Positions 42,275 through 51,325 of a stretch of DNA of 64,000 bases are shown in pieces; within the stretch, counting starts at the first letter, position 1; each line of letters begins with the position of its first letter. A program made the position numbers and the translations under genes. The notes beneath the pieces are model-generated. The model ran no database searches, had not been told where the DNA came from, and saw nothing but the letters and a program-made list of their open reading frames with translations. Source of the DNA: Rhodococcoides trifolii (GTDB lineage Bacteria > Actinomycetota > Actinomycetes > Mycobacteriales > Mycobacteriaceae); the NCBI RefSeq assembly GCF_014635345.1, contig NZ_BMCU01000005.1, forward strand, positions 353,455-417,454. Reading direction: 5' to 3'.

Positions 42275-44524
42275 GTGTCCGATCCCGCGATTCGCGTACT
42301 GGACCTCACCGACCGGCTGGGATATCAGGCCGCGCGCGTATTCGTAGGGCTCGGTGCCGACGTGGTCCGAGTTGTCCTGCACGACGATTCGGATTCGGCG
42401 GCTGAGCGCCTGCACTGGCACGCCGGGAAGAAAGTTCTTCGACAATCGGGCACAGTCTCGGACACCACGTTGATCGAACTCGTCGCTAGGGCCGACGTGG
42501 TGCTCGAGTCCGGCCCCGTTCCCGCGCTTCGCACCCTTGCGTTGCGCGACTCACAGCCGTCGCTGTGGACCGGGATCGTGCACACGGTGATCACGCCTTT
42601 CGGAATTTCGGGTCCGCGACGGGAATGGCTCGGCGACGACACCGTGATCACCGCAGCGGGCGGCATGGCGTGGCTGTGCGGTGATACCGGTCAGGCACCC
42701 GAGCCACCGCCACGCGAGCAAGGAACCCAACTCGCCGGCACCCACGGTGCCATCGGGGCACTGCTCGCCCTCATTGCGCGACGTCGCACGAACGCAGGTC
42801 AATTGGTCGAGATCTCGGCGCAAGAAGCTGTCGCCGCCACCCTCGAGATCGGCGCCATCTCGTGGATTCACGGCGGGACGATTCCCGGACGCACATCAGG
42901 CATCTACGGCCACGTCGCCCACCGAGTCTTCCGGGCATCCGACGGGTTCCTCGCCGGCGGCTACTCCGGATCCCCCCGCATGTGGACGGACCTTCTGGCG
43001 TGGATGGTCGAAGAAGGCGAGGCCGAGGATCTGGCGGACGAGCGCTGGCAGGACAACGAGATTCGGTGGCGCGAGCGAGCGCATGTGGATGCAGTGGTGT
43101 CCCGTTTCACCGGTCGACGTCCGGCCGGACCATTCGCCGAGGAGGCTCGCCGCAGAGCGCTGCCGTGGGCCGAGGTCGCGAGCGGGCCGGCGCTGCTGAA
43201 CAATCCCCAGCTGATCGATCGGCGGTTCTTCGTAGACAGCGGGAGCAAGGGCAGCTACCGCGATGTGGGCTTCGGCTGGGAGTCCCCCGCGTTGCCGCGA
43301 CCCGTGCGCCTGAATGAACCCCGATATGTCGAGGCTCGTGATGTGTGGACCGAGCAACGGCACTTCGACAACGCAACGGCCGATCCGCAGACAGCCCCCG
43401 GTGCACTACACGGGGTCCGCGTTCTGGATCTGACGTGGGTTCTCGCCGGCCCGTACGTCACCAAAACTTTTGCCGAACACGGTGCCGACATCCTCAAGGT
43501 GGAGTCTTTCCACCGAAAGGATCCCACCCGCTTCTCGCCGGGGATGAGACTGCGTCCCGACGCCGGGTTCGACGACGGTGGCTACTTCCTCAATTTCAAC
43601 CGCAACAAGAGGAGCGTTGCGTTGAATCTGAAAACCGAAGCCGGTCAAAACCTCCTGCGTCGACTTGCCGCAGATGTCGACGTCGTCGTCGAAAACTTCA
43701 GCCCCGGCGTCCTGGCACGCTGGGGGCTCGATTACGAACAACTCCGCAAGATCAACCCGGGCGTGGTGTTGGTGTCGATGGCCGGAACCGGCCAGACCGG
43801 ACCGTGGCGCGACGCCGTGACGTTCGCCGACACCCTCGCAGCCATGTCCGGATTGACCGCAGAGACAGCACGATCCGATCGCGATCCACAGGGGCTCACC
43901 TTCGGACTCGGCGACATGGTAGCTGCGAATGCGGCTGTCATCGGCACACTCGAACTGCTCTATCGCGGCGAAGGCGGTCACGTCGATCTGTCGCAGCTCG
44001 AGGCAATGGCGTCCCATTTGGGCTCCGCGGCGCTCGAAGGCCAACTGGCAGATAGGGTTCCGACCGACGCCGGGCGGATTCTGAGGAGTCTCGGCGAAGA
44101 CCGATGGATAGCGATCGGGAGCTGTACTCCCGACGCACTGCGCGAGGCGCTCACGGGGATCTCGGCAGCCGCCGAACACGATCCATGGGAAGCGCTCACA
44201 CACGCGGCCGCGGCGTTGGACGCAGACCTGCTCGCGGAACGCCTGCAGAACCAGGGCATCGCGGCATATCCCGTCCGCGACGGGCGGGACCTGGTGGAGA
44301 CGGACGTACAGCTGCGAGCCCGCAACTTCTACCGCACGCTCGAACACCCGATTGCCGGATCCGTTGCGCACGAGGGCCTCGTCGCGCACCTGTCCGCTAC
44401 CCCGGGTGAATTACGTACAGCAGCACCACTTCTGGGCCAACACACCGATGAGATCCTCGTCGAACAGCTGGGTCTGACTGCGGACGAGCTGGCCGACCTG
44501 CACAACGAAGGAGTTCTTTCATGA
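42275..44524 (+). CDS. Double-domain CaiB/BaiF (class III) CoA-transferase
   Basis: 749 aa from GTG 42275, about twice the length of a single CaiB/BaiF subunit. The N-terminal domain (about 1-350) begins AIRVLDLTDRLGYQAARVF; the C-terminal domain (about 370-745) begins GVRVLDLTWVLAGPYVTKTFAE. The second domain keeps the catalytic Asp in TFGLGDMVAANAAVIG. In the first domain the equivalent segment reads QLAGTHGAIGALLAL, with no Asp. So probably one active site plus a structural half. It transfers CoA to an organic acid. Overlaps the enoyl-CoA hydratase gene by 4 bp. Confidence 0.92.
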   Translation: MSDPAIRVLDLTDRLGYQAARVFVGLGADVVRVVLHDDSDSAAERLHWHAGKKVLRQSGTVSDTTLIELVARADVVLESGPVPALRTLALRDSQPSLWTGIVHTVITPFGISGPRREWLGDDTVITAAGGMAWLCGDTGQAPEPPPREQGTQLAGTHGAIGALLALIARRRTNAGQLVEISAQEAVAATLEIGAISWIHGGTIPGRTSGIYGHVAHRVFRASDGFLAGGYSGSPRMWTDLLAWMVEEGEAEDLADERWQDNEIRWRERAHVDAVVSRFTGRRPAGPFAEEARRRALPWAEVASGPALLNNPQLIDRRFFVDSGSKGSYRDVGFGWESPALPRPVRLNEPRYVEARDVWTEQRHFDNATADPQTAPGALHGVRVLDLTWVLAGPYVTKTFAEHGADILKVESFHRKDPTRFSPGMRLRPDAGFDDGGYFLNFNRNKRSVALNLKTEAGQNLLRRLAADVDVVVENFSPGVLARWGLDYEQLRKINPGVVLVSMAGTGQTGPWRDAVTFADTLAAMSGLTAETARSDRDPQGLTFGLGDMVAANAAVIGTLELLYRGEGGHVDLSQLEAMASHLGSAALEGQLADRVPTDAGRILRSLGEDRWIAIGSCTPDALREALTGISAAAEHDPWEALTHAAAALDADLLAERLQNQGIAAYPVRDGRDLVETDVQLRARNFYRTLEHPIAGSVAHEGLVAHLSATPGELRTAAPLLGQHTDEILVEQLGLTADELADLHNEGVLS

Positions 44525-45297
44525 GCACCGAACCGACCGGTCACCGCTACGAGCGCGACGGCGACATCGTCACCGTGGTGATCGACCACGGACCGATCAA
44601 CATCGTCGATCCGGAACTCATCGAATCCATGATCACCCATCTTCCCGCCGTACTGGACGACCCGACGGTTCGGTGTGTGGTGGTTCGGGGCAAGAATCGG
44701 ATCTTCGTCGGCGGAGCGAATCTGCGCGTCATGCACCGACTCGATCCCGACACCTACCGCGACATGCGCCGATGGGTGGTGGTGCAACGCCTCCTCGAAC
44801 TGGCTCCCAAGCCGGTGATTGCAGCGCTGAACGGTCATGCTCTCGGCGGAGGTGCCGAGCTGTCGCTGGCCTGCGACCTGCGAATCCTGCACGCGGAGGC
44901 TGTGTTCGGATTTCCGGAGACAGATCTCGGAATCTTTCCCGGTGCCGGTGGATCGCAACGGCTGCCCCGATTGGTGGGCGCACATCGGGCCAAGCGATTC
45001 ATCGTCGACGCCACCAAATTCACCGCGGAGGAAGCACTGCGAGAAGGCTTGGTCGACGTGGTCGCAGGTGACGATTTCGAGGAGGTCGTGGCCCGCGAGG
45101 CACGCCGCCTTGCGGATCGCCCCACTGCCACGATCGGTTTGGTGAAATCCGTGATCGATCGCGGCCTACACCTGTCCATCGACGACGCCATGGCGGTCGA
45201 AGAGGAGCACGTCATGGCCAATCTCGAATTGCGTGACGCCGACGAGGGCATCGGCTCGTTCCTCGACAAGCGCCCTGCGCGATTCGAGGGTCGGTGA
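44521..45297 (+). CDS. Enoyl-CoA hydratase/isomerase family protein
   Basis: 258-aa crotonase; its ATG overlaps the CoA-transferase stop (ATGA). The oxyanion-hole segments are NRIFVGGANLRVM and GHALGGGAELSLACDLRI. The catalytic Glu lies in FGFPETDLGIFPGAGGSQRLPR. RKA/F-type C-terminal helix includes GLVDVVAGDDFEEVV. It hydrates or isomerises an unsaturated CoA thioester made by the ligase or transferase. It is the last gene of the plus-strand operon and stops 9 bp before the convergent IclR gene. Confidence 0.93.
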   Translation: MSTEPTGHRYERDGDIVTVVIDHGPINIVDPELIESMITHLPAVLDDPTVRCVVVRGKNRIFVGGANLRVMHRLDPDTYRDMRRWVVVQRLLELAPKPVIAALNGHALGGGAELSLACDLRILHAEAVFGFPETDLGIFPGAGGSQRLPRLVGAHRAKRFIVDATKFTAEEALREGLVDVVAGDDFEEVVAREARRLADRPTATIGLVKSVIDRGLHLSIDDAMAVEEEHVMANLELRDADEGIGSFLDKRPARFEGR

Positions 45298-45306
45298 GCT
45301 GTGCGG

Positions 45307-46077
45307 TCAGTTGACCGCGCCGGTCGCCGAGACGTTGTCGCTCAACGACTTCACGAGAGCCGCCAAGTGCGGTAGGTCCGACCGAGCAGCCGACGCGGTC
45401 AGCGACACCGCCGCCAACAACAAGCCGGTGGGCCCGAAGATCGGCGCTGCGACCGAGCAGTAGCCTGCGGTCATCTCTTCCCGTTCCGATGCGTACCCGT
45501 CCACCCTGGCCCGACGAAGCTGCTCGGCCAATATGCCGGGTAACACGATCGTCGCCGGGGTCACCCGCTCCAGCGGGCCCCGAGCGAGCAGATCGTTGAA
45601 CAGCTTCGGCTGCCCGAAAGCGAGCAGCACCTTCCCGGTGGCCGTCGAATGCAGCGGGAGCCGACCCGCGATTCGTGATGGGCGAGCCGACGTGGGGCCA
45701 CCGGCCACCTTTTCCAGGTACAGGACTTCGTGACCGTCGAGCACCGCAAGGTGCACCGTGTCATGGGTGCGGTGATGCAGTGTTTCCATGAACGGCCGGA
45801 CGGCGTCGCGCAGCACACGCAGTCTCGGGACGCGGCTACCCAGTTCGAAAGCCCGCATGCCGAGGCGATATTCGAGGCCGGATCGCTCGAGCATTCCCCA
45901 CTCGAGCAATTCACGGCTGAGCCTGTGCACCGATGCTTTCGATATCTGGGTGCGCTGCGCCAATTCGGTCAACGTGAGACTGTCGTCGTCGAGCCGAAAC
46001 GCTTCGAGAATCAACCGCGTCTTCCCCAGCACCGAGTTCGCGACGCCGGGTGTGCCGCAATCATCCTGCTCGGGCAC
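45307..46077 (-). CDS. IclR family transcriptional regulator
   Basis: 256 aa. Winged HTH at about residues 12-70 (VLGKTRLILEAFRLDDDSLT, QISKASVHRLSRELLEWGMLE). The effector domain has RTHDTVHLAVLDGHEVLYLEKV, RLPLHSTATGKVLLAF and GYASEREEMTAGYCSVAAPIF. Its start overlaps the M20 gene's end by 17 bp, so it is the last gene of the minus-strand ring-cleavage operon. Similar in layout and length to the IclR at 37805. It likely controls the divergent Rieske/reductase promoters at 52.7 kb. Confidence 0.92.
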   Translation of the reverse strand: MPEQDDCGTPGVANSVLGKTRLILEAFRLDDDSLTLTELAQRTQISKASVHRLSRELLEWGMLERSGLEYRLGMRAFELGSRVPRLRVLRDAVRPFMETLHHRTHDTVHLAVLDGHEVLYLEKVAGGPTSARPSRIAGRLPLHSTATGKVLLAFGQPKLFNDLLARGPLERVTPATIVLPGILAEQLRRARVDGYASEREEMTAGYCSVAAPIFGPTGLLLAAVSLTASAARSDLPHLAALVKSLSDNVSATGAVN

Positions 46078-47389
46078 TGTCGTCCTTCGAGGCTAGGAGG
46101 AACACGGTACGGATCAAAATCTCGGCCAACCGCTGCATCTCGCGTACGTCGACCAAGTTCATGCCGCGCGTGAAGTCGATGGGCGAACCATCGGCAAGCG
46201 CAGCCACTTTCGGCATTCCGACCCGGGCCGTCGGCACGCCGCGCATGCGCAGGATGTTCGCATCGGTGGCCCCGCTGTTGTCCATGACGACCTGGTGAGG
46301 TGAACCGGACACTGTCTCGAATGCTTCGACCGTCGCCTGAACAACCGGTGAGTCCGGGGGCGTGTGGGTCGCTGGAATGGCCGCCACCGCTCGTGCCGAC
46401 ACCTCGACGCCGAGCTGCGCGCTCAGACCGGCCAACATGGCACGGACTTCGCGCAGCACAGTGGCCGGCGTCTGTTGGGTCGTCAGCCTCAGATCGAGCC
46501 GAAGAGTCACTGCCGCAGGCGTAGACGCCGCCAGCCGTTCGAGGCCACCGCTGATCGACGAGACGATTCCCTGGGGTGTCATCGTTGCGTATCGGTGTCG
46601 CTGTGCATACTCCTCGAGCCAGTCTTCGAGGGCAATGGCGACGCGGCCGGCCGATGCGACGGCATTGCTGTATGGAATTCGGTGACGGCTACCGACGTAG
46701 GTGTGTCGACCGCTGACGGTCACGTCGATCCATACGAGCCCGACCTCCTCGTGGAGAACCGTCCATCCGGGCTTGGTGATGACGGCGAAATCGGTCGTGT
46801 AACCGCGCTCGAGCATGAATCCCGCGCCGACCCCGTGCCCGGTGTTCGTGCGGCCCGGCGCACCGACTCCCGACACCGCGAAACTGGGCATCCCGCCGGC
46901 ACCGAAGCCGCCCACGACGTCTCCGGGTGGAGTGACGCCGGCTGCGTGCAACGCATGCAGCACAGCCAGCACCACCGCGCCATGCCCTTTGGGGTTACCG
47001 GCTCCGAGTCCCTCGACGATATCCCCCGAGACCACCGCCTGCGGTGCGAGATCCGGACGCCACGACACTGCCGCACCGGGGATGTCCAGCGCGGGATTGC
47101 CAGTGGTGAACGTGTCGATCGGGGCGTAGAGCAGAAGGGACGGTCCGCCGCCGCCGTGGAGGGTCGCGACGGCATTTGCCTGACTTGTGTCGATGCGTTG
47201 AACCTCGGCATCGACTCCCGCCGAGACCAGATCCGACGCGATCCACTCGGCCAGCAGTGCCTCCCCGCCCGTCGGGCTGGGAATGTCCACCATGGCCCGG
47301 ACGGCAGCGAGCAGACGTTCTCGCGTGAGATGCGCGAGAACGCGCTCGATTGCTTCGTCGGCGGAGTCCCTTCTGCCCGCGGTCGTCAC
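46061..47389 (-). CDS. M20-family peptidase/deacylase homologue with substituted metal ligands
   Basis: 442 aa from GTG 47389, overlapping the upstream stop (GTGA). The fold is that of M20 amidohydrolases: MVDIPSPTGGEALLAEWI at the start, a dimerisation insert (about 200-310), and ATDANILRMRGVPTARVGM near 385. However, the usual metal ligands are changed: the GHxD position reads APID (His lost), the GRGxxDxKG position reads GLGAGNPKGHG (Asp to Asn), and the EE pair position reads GFGAGGMPS. It may be a non-zinc lyase, a binding protein, or a novel hydrolase. Its co-operonic place argues for a pathway role. Confidence 0.85.
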   Translation of the reverse strand: MTTAGRRDSADEAIERVLAHLTRERLLAAVRAMVDIPSPTGGEALLAEWIASDLVSAGVDAEVQRIDTSQANAVATLHGGGGPSLLLYAPIDTFTTGNPALDIPGAAVSWRPDLAPQAVVSGDIVEGLGAGNPKGHGAVVLAVLHALHAAGVTPPGDVVGGFGAGGMPSFAVSGVGAPGRTNTGHGVGAGFMLERGYTTDFAVITKPGWTVLHEEVGLVWIDVTVSGRHTYVGSRHRIPYSNAVASAGRVAIALEDWLEEYAQRHRYATMTPQGIVSSISGGLERLAASTPAAVTLRLDLRLTTQQTPATVLREVRAMLAGLSAQLGVEVSARAVAAIPATHTPPDSPVVQATVEAFETVSGSPHQVVMDNSGATDANILRMRGVPTARVGMPKVAALADGSPIDFTRGMNLVDVREMQRLAEILIRTVFLLASKDDSARAG

Positions 47390-48372
47390 TTCGGAATGAC
47401 CACCGCTCGTCCACGGACCTTTCCTGCGCCGAGCTTGTCGAGCGCGATCCCGGTCTCGTCCAACGTGAAGCTCTCGTAATCGAGCGTCAGATCCCCTGCA
47501 GCCAACAGCGCAGCGAGTTCGGGAACCGTGGCACGCGCGGATTCCTCGCGCCGAATCATGTTGACCGGCAACAGTGCAACGTCGTCGAGCAGCCAGTTCG
47601 ACAGCCCGATCGACACGTCGTTGCCGGTGACGTATCCGATCGACACCGCGCGGCCGCCGGGACGCACCCAGCGGGATCTGACAATGAGATTCGACCCACC
47701 CAGCGTGTCCACCAGCAGGGTGGCGGGGCGTTCCTTCGCCAGTTCGGCGAACTGCTCGTCGTCGTCGGCGACCAACGCGTTGGCACCCTCGGGGACCCGC
47801 GAAGCCTGCTCGTGGTCGGCTACGAGGGCCGTCACCATGGCTCCGTGTCGCAGGGCCAACTGGGTGACCATCGAGCCGACGGCTCCGGCGGCGCCGGCCA
47901 CGATGACGTGTTCCTCGGCAGCGCTGGCGACATCGGGCAACCACGAGCCGAGCCGGCCGACATCGACGAGTGCAGCGTGCGCAGTCGTCGTCGGTACCCA
48001 GAACGTCGCAGCGACCTCGGGTGAGAGACCGTGGGGAACCTCGACCAACGCCTTGTCCTTGACGACGACGTACTCGGCCCAGGTTCCGTTCTTGAACAGT
48101 CCGAGACCGCCGCCGCGCAATACGACCTTGGTGCCGGGTTCGAAGACGGCAGACTCGACGACGACGCCGCTGCCCTCCACGCCCCCGGTGTACGGCAACG
48201 TCGGCTTGATACCGAATTCACCACTGGCGACAGTCACATCGAGGTGCGCGACCGAAGCTGCCTCGACGCGGACGAGTGCCTCCCCCGCTGCCGGCACCGG
48301 CACGTCGACGTCTTCGACGACAGGTGCCCGTCCCCACGCGTGCACCCGGGCTGCGCGCATTGTCTTACTCAT
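47386..48372 (-). CDS. MDR-family (quinone oxidoreductase-like) NADPH-dependent protein
   Basis: 328 aa from ATG 48372, overlapping the hydrolase stop (ATGA). Zinc ligands of alcohol dehydrogenases are absent; the pattern is quinone oxidoreductase/CurA-like: PYTGGVEGSGVVVES, cofactor loop VIVAGAAGAVGSMVTQLALRHG (about 165), VRPGGRAVSIGYVTG. Ends YESFTLDETGIALDKLGAGKVRGRAVVI. It probably reduces an enone or quinone in the pathway. Position in the operon is between a hydrolase and the M20-like protein. Confidence 0.9.
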   Translation of the reverse strand: MSKTMRAARVHAWGRAPVVEDVDVPVPAAGEALVRVEAASVAHLDVTVASGEFGIKPTLPYTGGVEGSGVVVESAVFEPGTKVVLRGGGLGLFKNGTWAEYVVVKDKALVEVPHGLSPEVAATFWVPTTTAHAALVDVGRLGSWLPDVASAAEEHVIVAGAAGAVGSMVTQLALRHGAMVTALVADHEQASRVPEGANALVADDDEQFAELAKERPATLLVDTLGGSNLIVRSRWVRPGGRAVSIGYVTGNDVSIGLSNWLLDDVALLPVNMIRREESARATVPELAALLAAGDLTLDYESFTLDETGIALDKLGAGKVRGRAVVIPK

Positions 48373-49244
48373 GCGATCGGGTGCTTCTCGAGGAACGCGA
48401 GACTTGCGGCGTTGTACTCGTCCGCATGCTCGCGCTGGGGCCAGTGGCCGCAGTTGTCGAACAACAGAAGCTCGGAGCCGGCGATGTTCTGGTGCATCGC
48501 GTTTGCCTCCGGGATGTCCCCGAACGGGTTGTTGCGGCCCCAAACCACCAGGGTGGGAACGGTGATCTGGGCGAGGTCCTCGGGTGTGAGGATGTTCCGC
48601 AGCCGAGTCTCCATGTTCTGCAATGACAGGAGATTGTCGATGCCTGCGATGAAGTCCGGCTGGTGGTAGATCGTGTGCCGAACCGAGATCAGTTCCTCGC
48701 TCGCGTTGGCCGGATCGTGCATGAGCAGCTGCATCCGACGGCGCGTCAGCTCCACATCGTCGGTCTCGACGGCCTTTCGCGTGCTCGTGCGAATGCGATC
48801 CATGACCTCCGGGTTGGCCACTGTTCCCCCGGCTGCGATCATCTGCAGCGAGGCGACTCGATCAGGGTTGTCGATTGCGGTCCTACCGCCCACCCAACCG
48901 CCCAGTGACTCCCCGCCGATGTGCGCCTTGTCGATTCCGACGGCATCGAAGTACGCGAGCAGGTGGTCGCGGTAACGCGGGATCTCGTACGGGTAGTCCG
49001 GCTTTCCTGTGTAGCCGTGGCCGAGCATGTCGATTGCGTGAACGGTGTAGCGCTCCGCGTGTGGCTTGATGTTCTGGACGAACGCTTCCAGGTGACCGCT
49101 GGTGCCGTGTAAGAACACGACGTGCTCGGCACCGTTACCGGCCCGAAGCGATCGGGTCGGGATTCCACCTGCGTCGATGGTGCTGACGCTGAAGTCGAGC
49201 CCAGCCAGTTCAGTCCAGATTGTTCGTGCGAGTTCCTGCGTCAC
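48369..49244 (-). CDS. Alpha/beta hydrolase, meta-cleavage-product-hydrolase-like
   Basis: 291 aa. The nucleophile elbow is GGESLGGWVGG (Ser about 112); the oxyanion region is VVFLHGTSGHLEAFVQNI; the catalytic Asp is near VWGRNNPFGDIP and the His in FDNCGHWPQREHADEY (about 265). That H-W-P-x-x-E ending is the hallmark of C-C bond hydrolases (MhpC/BphD/CarC). Likely cleaves the ring-opened product into a 2-hydroxydienoate and an acid. A second hydrolase (49440) occurs in the same operon. Overlaps the MDR gene by 4 bp. Confidence 0.9.
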   Translation of the reverse strand: MTQELARTIWTELAGLDFSVSTIDAGGIPTRSLRAGNGAEHVVFLHGTSGHLEAFVQNIKPHAERYTVHAIDMLGHGYTGKPDYPYEIPRYRDHLLAYFDAVGIDKAHIGGESLGGWVGGRTAIDNPDRVASLQMIAAGGTVANPEVMDRIRTSTRKAVETDDVELTRRRMQLLMHDPANASEELISVRHTIYHQPDFIAGIDNLLSLQNMETRLRNILTPEDLAQITVPTLVVWGRNNPFGDIPEANAMHQNIAGSELLLFDNCGHWPQREHADEYNAASLAFLEKHPIA

Positions 49245-49273
49245 GTTGGATGCTCCTACTCAGTCGTTACGTG

Positions 49274-49417
49274 CTATTGATTGATGCGATGTACTTGGGT
49301 GTTGACGTGAGCCAACGGGTTCGGGATCAGACGCTGGTGGGTGGCCAGGCGCCCGCTGAAATAACGCAGCGCGCCGAGACCCGTACCGATGGCCAGCGGG
49401 ATGTACAGAATCTTCAC
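49274..49417 (-). CDS. 47-aa small protein within the ring-cleavage operon
   Basis: GTG 49417 is preceded by GAGGA with 8-bp spacing. The frame reads MKILYIPLAIGTGLGALRYF, then SGRLATHQRLIPNPLAHVNT, then QVHRINQ and TAG. The first 20 residues are hydrophobic, a possible membrane helix. It occupies the otherwise empty 195 bp between the two hydrolases on the operon strand. The good ribosome site and filling of the gap support a real gene. No family recognised. Confidence 0.6.
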   Translation of the reverse strand: MKILYIPLAIGTGLGALRYFSGRLATHQRLIPNPLAHVNTQVHRINQ

Positions 49418-49439
49418 GACGGTGTCCTCGTTCGCTCGA

Positions 49440-50336
49440 TCAGGGATTTTGGCTGGCAGTGAAGAACCCGGAGACCACCGCGTGGTACGCAGCGGGACGC
49501 TCTTCCTGCAAATGGTGCGAGACGTTGTCCATCACGTGCAGATTGCCGCGTTTGATCATGCGCGCGAGCATCATCGGATAGTCGGGCGTGAGGAACGCAT
49601 CCTCTCGCCCCCAGATGAACAACGTGGGTGCCTCGATCAGGCCCAATTGCTCTGTCAGGTCCTGCCATTCGCCGCGCGGGCTGTCCGACATCGCCGCCAG
49701 TGCCGTTTCCTGGGGATCGAGGCTCTGCTGATAGCGCATGTCCAGGGTCTCCTCGGGGAGACGATCGGCGTCACACCATTCCAGACGGGTGATCAGTGTC
49801 CGCATCTTGTCCCGGGTGGGGCCTTCGCCGCCGTAGTAGACGTCCCGTGCGGTCCGTCCTCGATGACCACGCTCGGGAAGTGGTGCCAACGGGCCGTAGA
49901 ACACCGGCATACTGCCGGTGATCACCAGTGAGCGAACACGTTCGGGATACAGGGCTGCCACGTTCAGGGCAATCGTCCCGCCCCACGAGTTGCAGACGAA
50001 GTCGGCGTGTTCGATGCCCAGTGCGTCCATCAGCGCCACGGTCTTGGCCGCATGGAAGTCCCACATCGGGCCCGTGATCAGGCACTTCTCCGATTGCCCG
50101 TACTGCAGGATATCGACCAACACGCAGCGTCGGTCCGCCTCGAAATACGGTGCGACGGGACCGAAGTCACTCCATGCGGTGCATCCCGGGCCGCCGCCGT
50201 GCAGGAAGATCGTGTCCTGCCCGGTGCCGATGTCGTAGTAGTGGTAGGTGGCACCGTCGGCTTCGATGAAGCGGCTTTCCGGGGGTGCCGACGCGGCGGG
50301 CGATTTCCCGACCGCAACCGGTGATGCGACAGTCAT
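49440..50336 (-). CDS. Alpha/beta hydrolase, C-C bond hydrolase type
   Basis: 298 aa from ATG 50336, overlapping the dioxygenase stop (ATGA). Motifs: FLHGGGPGCTAWSDF (HGGGPG oxyanion loop typical of MhpC/BphD/CarC), nucleophile elbow VCNSWGGTIALNVAALYP (Ser about 132), FIWGREDAFLTPDYP (Asp), MDNVSHHLQEERPAAYH (His). It follows the extradiol dioxygenase immediately, so it is the first candidate for hydrolysing the ring-cleavage product. Two MCP-like hydrolases in one operon suggests two hydrolysis steps or two substrates. Confidence 0.92.
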   Translation of the reverse strand: MTVASPVAVGKSPAASAPPESRFIEADGATYHYYDIGTGQDTIFLHGGGPGCTAWSDFGPVAPYFEADRRCVLVDILQYGQSEKCLITGPMWDFHAAKTVALMDALGIEHADFVCNSWGGTIALNVAALYPERVRSLVITGSMPVFYGPLAPLPERGHRGRTARDVYYGGEGPTRDKMRTLITRLEWCDADRLPEETLDMRYQQSLDPQETALAAMSDSPRGEWQDLTEQLGLIEAPTLFIWGREDAFLTPDYPMMLARMIKRGNLHVMDNVSHHLQEERPAAYHAVVSGFFTASQNP

Positions 50337-51286
50337 GAGTTCTTCTCTCCTGGCGTCGATTCGGGTTCGATCACAGCCACACCCATTCCGGTCAGCCATT
50401 CGGGCATCGGCGAATACGCAAGAGTCTTACCCGGCGCAAAGCCGAGAGCAGCAGCCATCATCAGCCACGTTCGTAGCTCCTGGCCACCGTTTCCTGCGTT
50501 CTCGGCTATCTGCTCGGACGTCCACTGCGTGTATTTCTGAAGATCACCGTGTTCGAGATCGCGCAGAAACTGTTCGTCGAATTCCGGGAAGATGGTCGGC
50601 TGCGCACCGACGATGATTTCCCGTCGCCGCTTGTCGTACCGCTCCCACTCGCCGCGTCCGTTCAACCAGGCTTCGACGAGGAACTCCTCGTCCTCTCCCT
50701 CGGGGGCAGTCCAGTCGCTGGGCCACGGCAACTGGTGTGACAGTCCGCCCGACGCGACGATCGCGACGCGGCGATCACCGATGCTCTCGATCGCCTGGGC
50801 GATATTGCGACCGAGTTCGGCGACACGAGTAAGTGTCGGCAGGGGCGCAGCGAAGACGTTGACCACCAACGGCACCACCGGGACGTCGATTCCGTCGAGT
50901 AGGTATTGGATTGCGTGGGATTGACCATGGTCGATCTGCAGGCGTGCCGAAATGGCGACTTCGGTGCCGGCATCGACGAGGTACTGAGCCAACGCACGAG
51001 CGAACTCGGGATCGGTCTTCTGCGGTCCCTTCGGCGTTCCGCCGTCACCAGCGGCGACGACTTCACCGACGCCCATGGTGAAGGACGGGATCAGGTCCAG
51101 CCAGAAACCCCGGAAGTGATTGGATCCCACCAGAACCACGACATCCGGACGGGCTTCGACGATGCGGTCGCGGGCCGTCGCGAGTCCGTCTCGAAACGCC
51201 TCGGCACGGTCTGTGTGAACGACTTTGTCCCAGTGGGTGTTCATCAACGTCGAGTGAGATGCCCCTATTCCCAGCACGATTGACAT
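50333..51286 (-). CDS. Class III (LigB-type) extradiol ring-cleavage dioxygenase
   Basis: 317 aa. Family signatures: GIGASHSTLMNTHW with the first Fe-ligand His, VVLVGSNHFRGFWLDLIPSF with the second, IDHGQSHAIQYLLDG and VAIVASGGLSHQLPWP, all in the order of MhpB/CarBb-like class III enzymes. Fe(II)-dependent cleavage of a catechol next to its hydroxyls is expected. A single chain carries the catalytic LigB domain and a LigA-like C-terminal tail (about 260-317: QKYTQWTSEQIAENAGNGGQ). It lies between the Rieske oxygenase and hydrolase genes. Confidence 0.93.
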   Translation of the reverse strand: MSIVLGIGASHSTLMNTHWDKVVHTDRAEAFRDGLATARDRIVEARPDVVVLVGSNHFRGFWLDLIPSFTMGVGEVVAAGDGGTPKGPQKTDPEFARALAQYLVDAGTEVAISARLQIDHGQSHAIQYLLDGIDVPVVPLVVNVFAAPLPTLTRVAELGRNIAQAIESIGDRRVAIVASGGLSHQLPWPSDWTAPEGEDEEFLVEAWLNGRGEWERYDKRRREIIVGAQPTIFPEFDEQFLRDLEHGDLQKYTQWTSEQIAENAGNGGQELRTWLMMAAALGFAPGKTLAYSPMPEWLTGMGVAVIEPESTPGEKNS

Positions 51287-51325
51287 GTTTTACTCCTTCG
51301 GTCGAGCTCGAATCAGAGGATGAGA

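Noticed and set aside
47390..47944. N-terminal extension of the M20-like frame
   Set aside because: It overlaps the quinone-oxidoreductase gene; the GTGA overlap at 47389 is the typical operon start.
49220..49931. Plus-strand frames opposite the ring-cleavage operon
   Set aside because: Antisense shadows of the hydrolase gene and the 47-aa gene; no family motif.
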